From: a virus
Virus record (IMG/VR): IMGVR_UViG_3300027805_000109
Location: 1 to 20,127 of that record
Reading direction: 5' to 3' (one strand)
DNA: 20,127 nt
Positions 19,778 through 20,127 of this stretch are shown one piece after another; positions within the stretch are counted from its first letter, which is position 1; the number at the start of each line of letters is the position of its first letter. The notes under the pieces are model-generated. The model had not been told where the DNA came from. It saw nothing but the letters and a program-made list of their open reading frames with translations, and ran no database searches. Position numbers and translations under genes: made by a program.

Positions 19778-20098
19778 TTAGACCGTGACGGAGTCGATGA
19801 CGTTGACGCGGAAGATTTCGGAGCGGCTGACCGTGGAGCCGGGGAAGACGAACTTGATGTCCCAGCGACCGACGCCGATGGCCCAGTCCGCCGTCGAACC
19901 CGTGTAGGCCACGGTGAAGGACAGGCCGTCGCCCGCCTTGGTGACGGTCATCGCGTACTGATTGAACTGCTTGTCCTCGAAGGTCGAGGTGATCGTGGTT
20001 GTCAGGAGGTTGGCCGGACCAGAAGCACCCGGCGTCCAGGAGAAGACGCAGGCGAAGGTGTTGCCCCTCGAGATGGTTACGGTGTTAGGACAGCTCAT
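19778..20098 (-). CDS. Beta-rich tail-tip or baseplate protein
   Basis: A 106-aa protein with regular beta-strands: TVTISRGNTFACVFSW, TTTITSTFEDKQ, WDIKFVFPGSTV, EIFRVNVIDSV. The plan resembles short phage proteins of the BppU-N or Ig-like type that lie before fibre genes and make up the tail tip or attach the fibre. The start overlaps the upstream stop by 4 nt; the stop is 3 nt (GCC) before the fibre ATG. Family membership is not proven by a diagnostic motif. Confidence 0.68.
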   Translation of the reverse strand: MSCPNTVTISRGNTFACVFSWTPGASGPANLLTTTITSTFEDKQFNQYAMTVTKAGDGLSFTVAYTGSTADWAIGVGRWDIKFVFPGSTVSRSEIFRVNVIDSVTV

Positions 20099-20127
20099 CG
20101 GGTCTTAAACTTGCCCCGATTGGAAGG
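20095..20127 (-). CDS. End of an upstream gene (partial)
   Basis: The last ten codons of a frame entering from the window edge (ending PSNRGKFKTR, then TGA) overlap the next ATG by 4 nt, the usual junction here. A second in-frame stop possibility (TAA in GTTTAAG) exists in another frame. In tailed phages a tail gene would be expected at this place, but the piece is too short to say. Confidence 0.4.
   Translation of the reverse strand, partial: PSNRGKFKTR

Noticed and set aside
1-20127. tRNA genes, CRISPR arrays, insertion sequences, attachment sites
   Set aside because: No cloverleaf-like sequence, regularly spaced repeats, transposase-like protein or integrase with att-like repeats was noticed.

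Overview
The window is part of the genome of a tailed double-stranded DNA phage (Caudoviricetes) or a close relative such as a prophage. Every gene I can support is on the minus strand, so transcription runs from position 20127 towards position 1. Genes are short and tightly packed, and about a dozen junctions are 4-nt ATGA/GTGA stop-start overlaps. Base composition is G+C-rich: a 60-nt sample at 10141-10200 has 37 G+C. The host cannot be named from the sequence. A lipoprotein signal, a secreted SLT-type muralytic enzyme and a spanin-like protein suggest a Gram-negative host. Most start codons lack a Shine-Dalgarno sequence, so the host may initiate translation in another way.

Layout in transcription order. 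(1) 20127-17334, tail tip: the end of an unknown gene, a 106-aa beta-rich protein, a 748-aa tail fibre with collagen-like, repeat and LamG-like parts, and a 65-aa protein. (2) 17337-15525, lysis and membrane block: a 43-aa single-pass protein, a lipoprotein with coiled coil and three C-terminal membrane segments (spanin-like), a small HEXXH protein, a LydA-type holin and a two-pass membrane protein. (3) 15524-15313, a 212-bp non-coding control region. (4) 15312-12202: a tiny membrane protein, an HTH protein, a large C5-cytosine methyltransferase and three small coiled-coil or unknown proteins. (5) 12205-7198, recombination and DNA metabolism: secreted SLT lysozyme-like enzyme, RuvC-like resolvase, ERF annealing protein, several small proteins, a CxxCxxxCC protein, a RecE-like exonuclease, an SSB-like protein and a dNMP kinase. 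(6) 7210-4332: an orphan integrase-arm-like protein, a metallophosphoesterase, a tandem-HTH protein and a DnaB-N/RepA-type helicase. (7) 4331-1, lower-G+C packaging block: two probable HTH proteins, a G-rich gap with a terminator, an HTH plus PD-(D/E)XK nuclease, small terminase, a 45-aa basic protein, a GpA-type large terminase and the start of the next gene.

How the genes fit together: the RecE-like exonuclease, ERF annealase, SSB-like protein and RuvC-like resolvase make a complete single-strand-annealing recombination set. The helicase and its HTH neighbour probably start or drive replication, and the dNMP kinase supplies precursors. The methyltransferase probably protects the genome from host restriction. 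The most unusual points are a shared SD-free leader (TAA, then TCTCCCACC, then ATG) at several intergenic starts, the extra nuclease beside the terminase next to a G-quadruplex motif, the three-pass spanin-like lipoprotein, and a seven-fold repeat in the methyltransferase recognition region.
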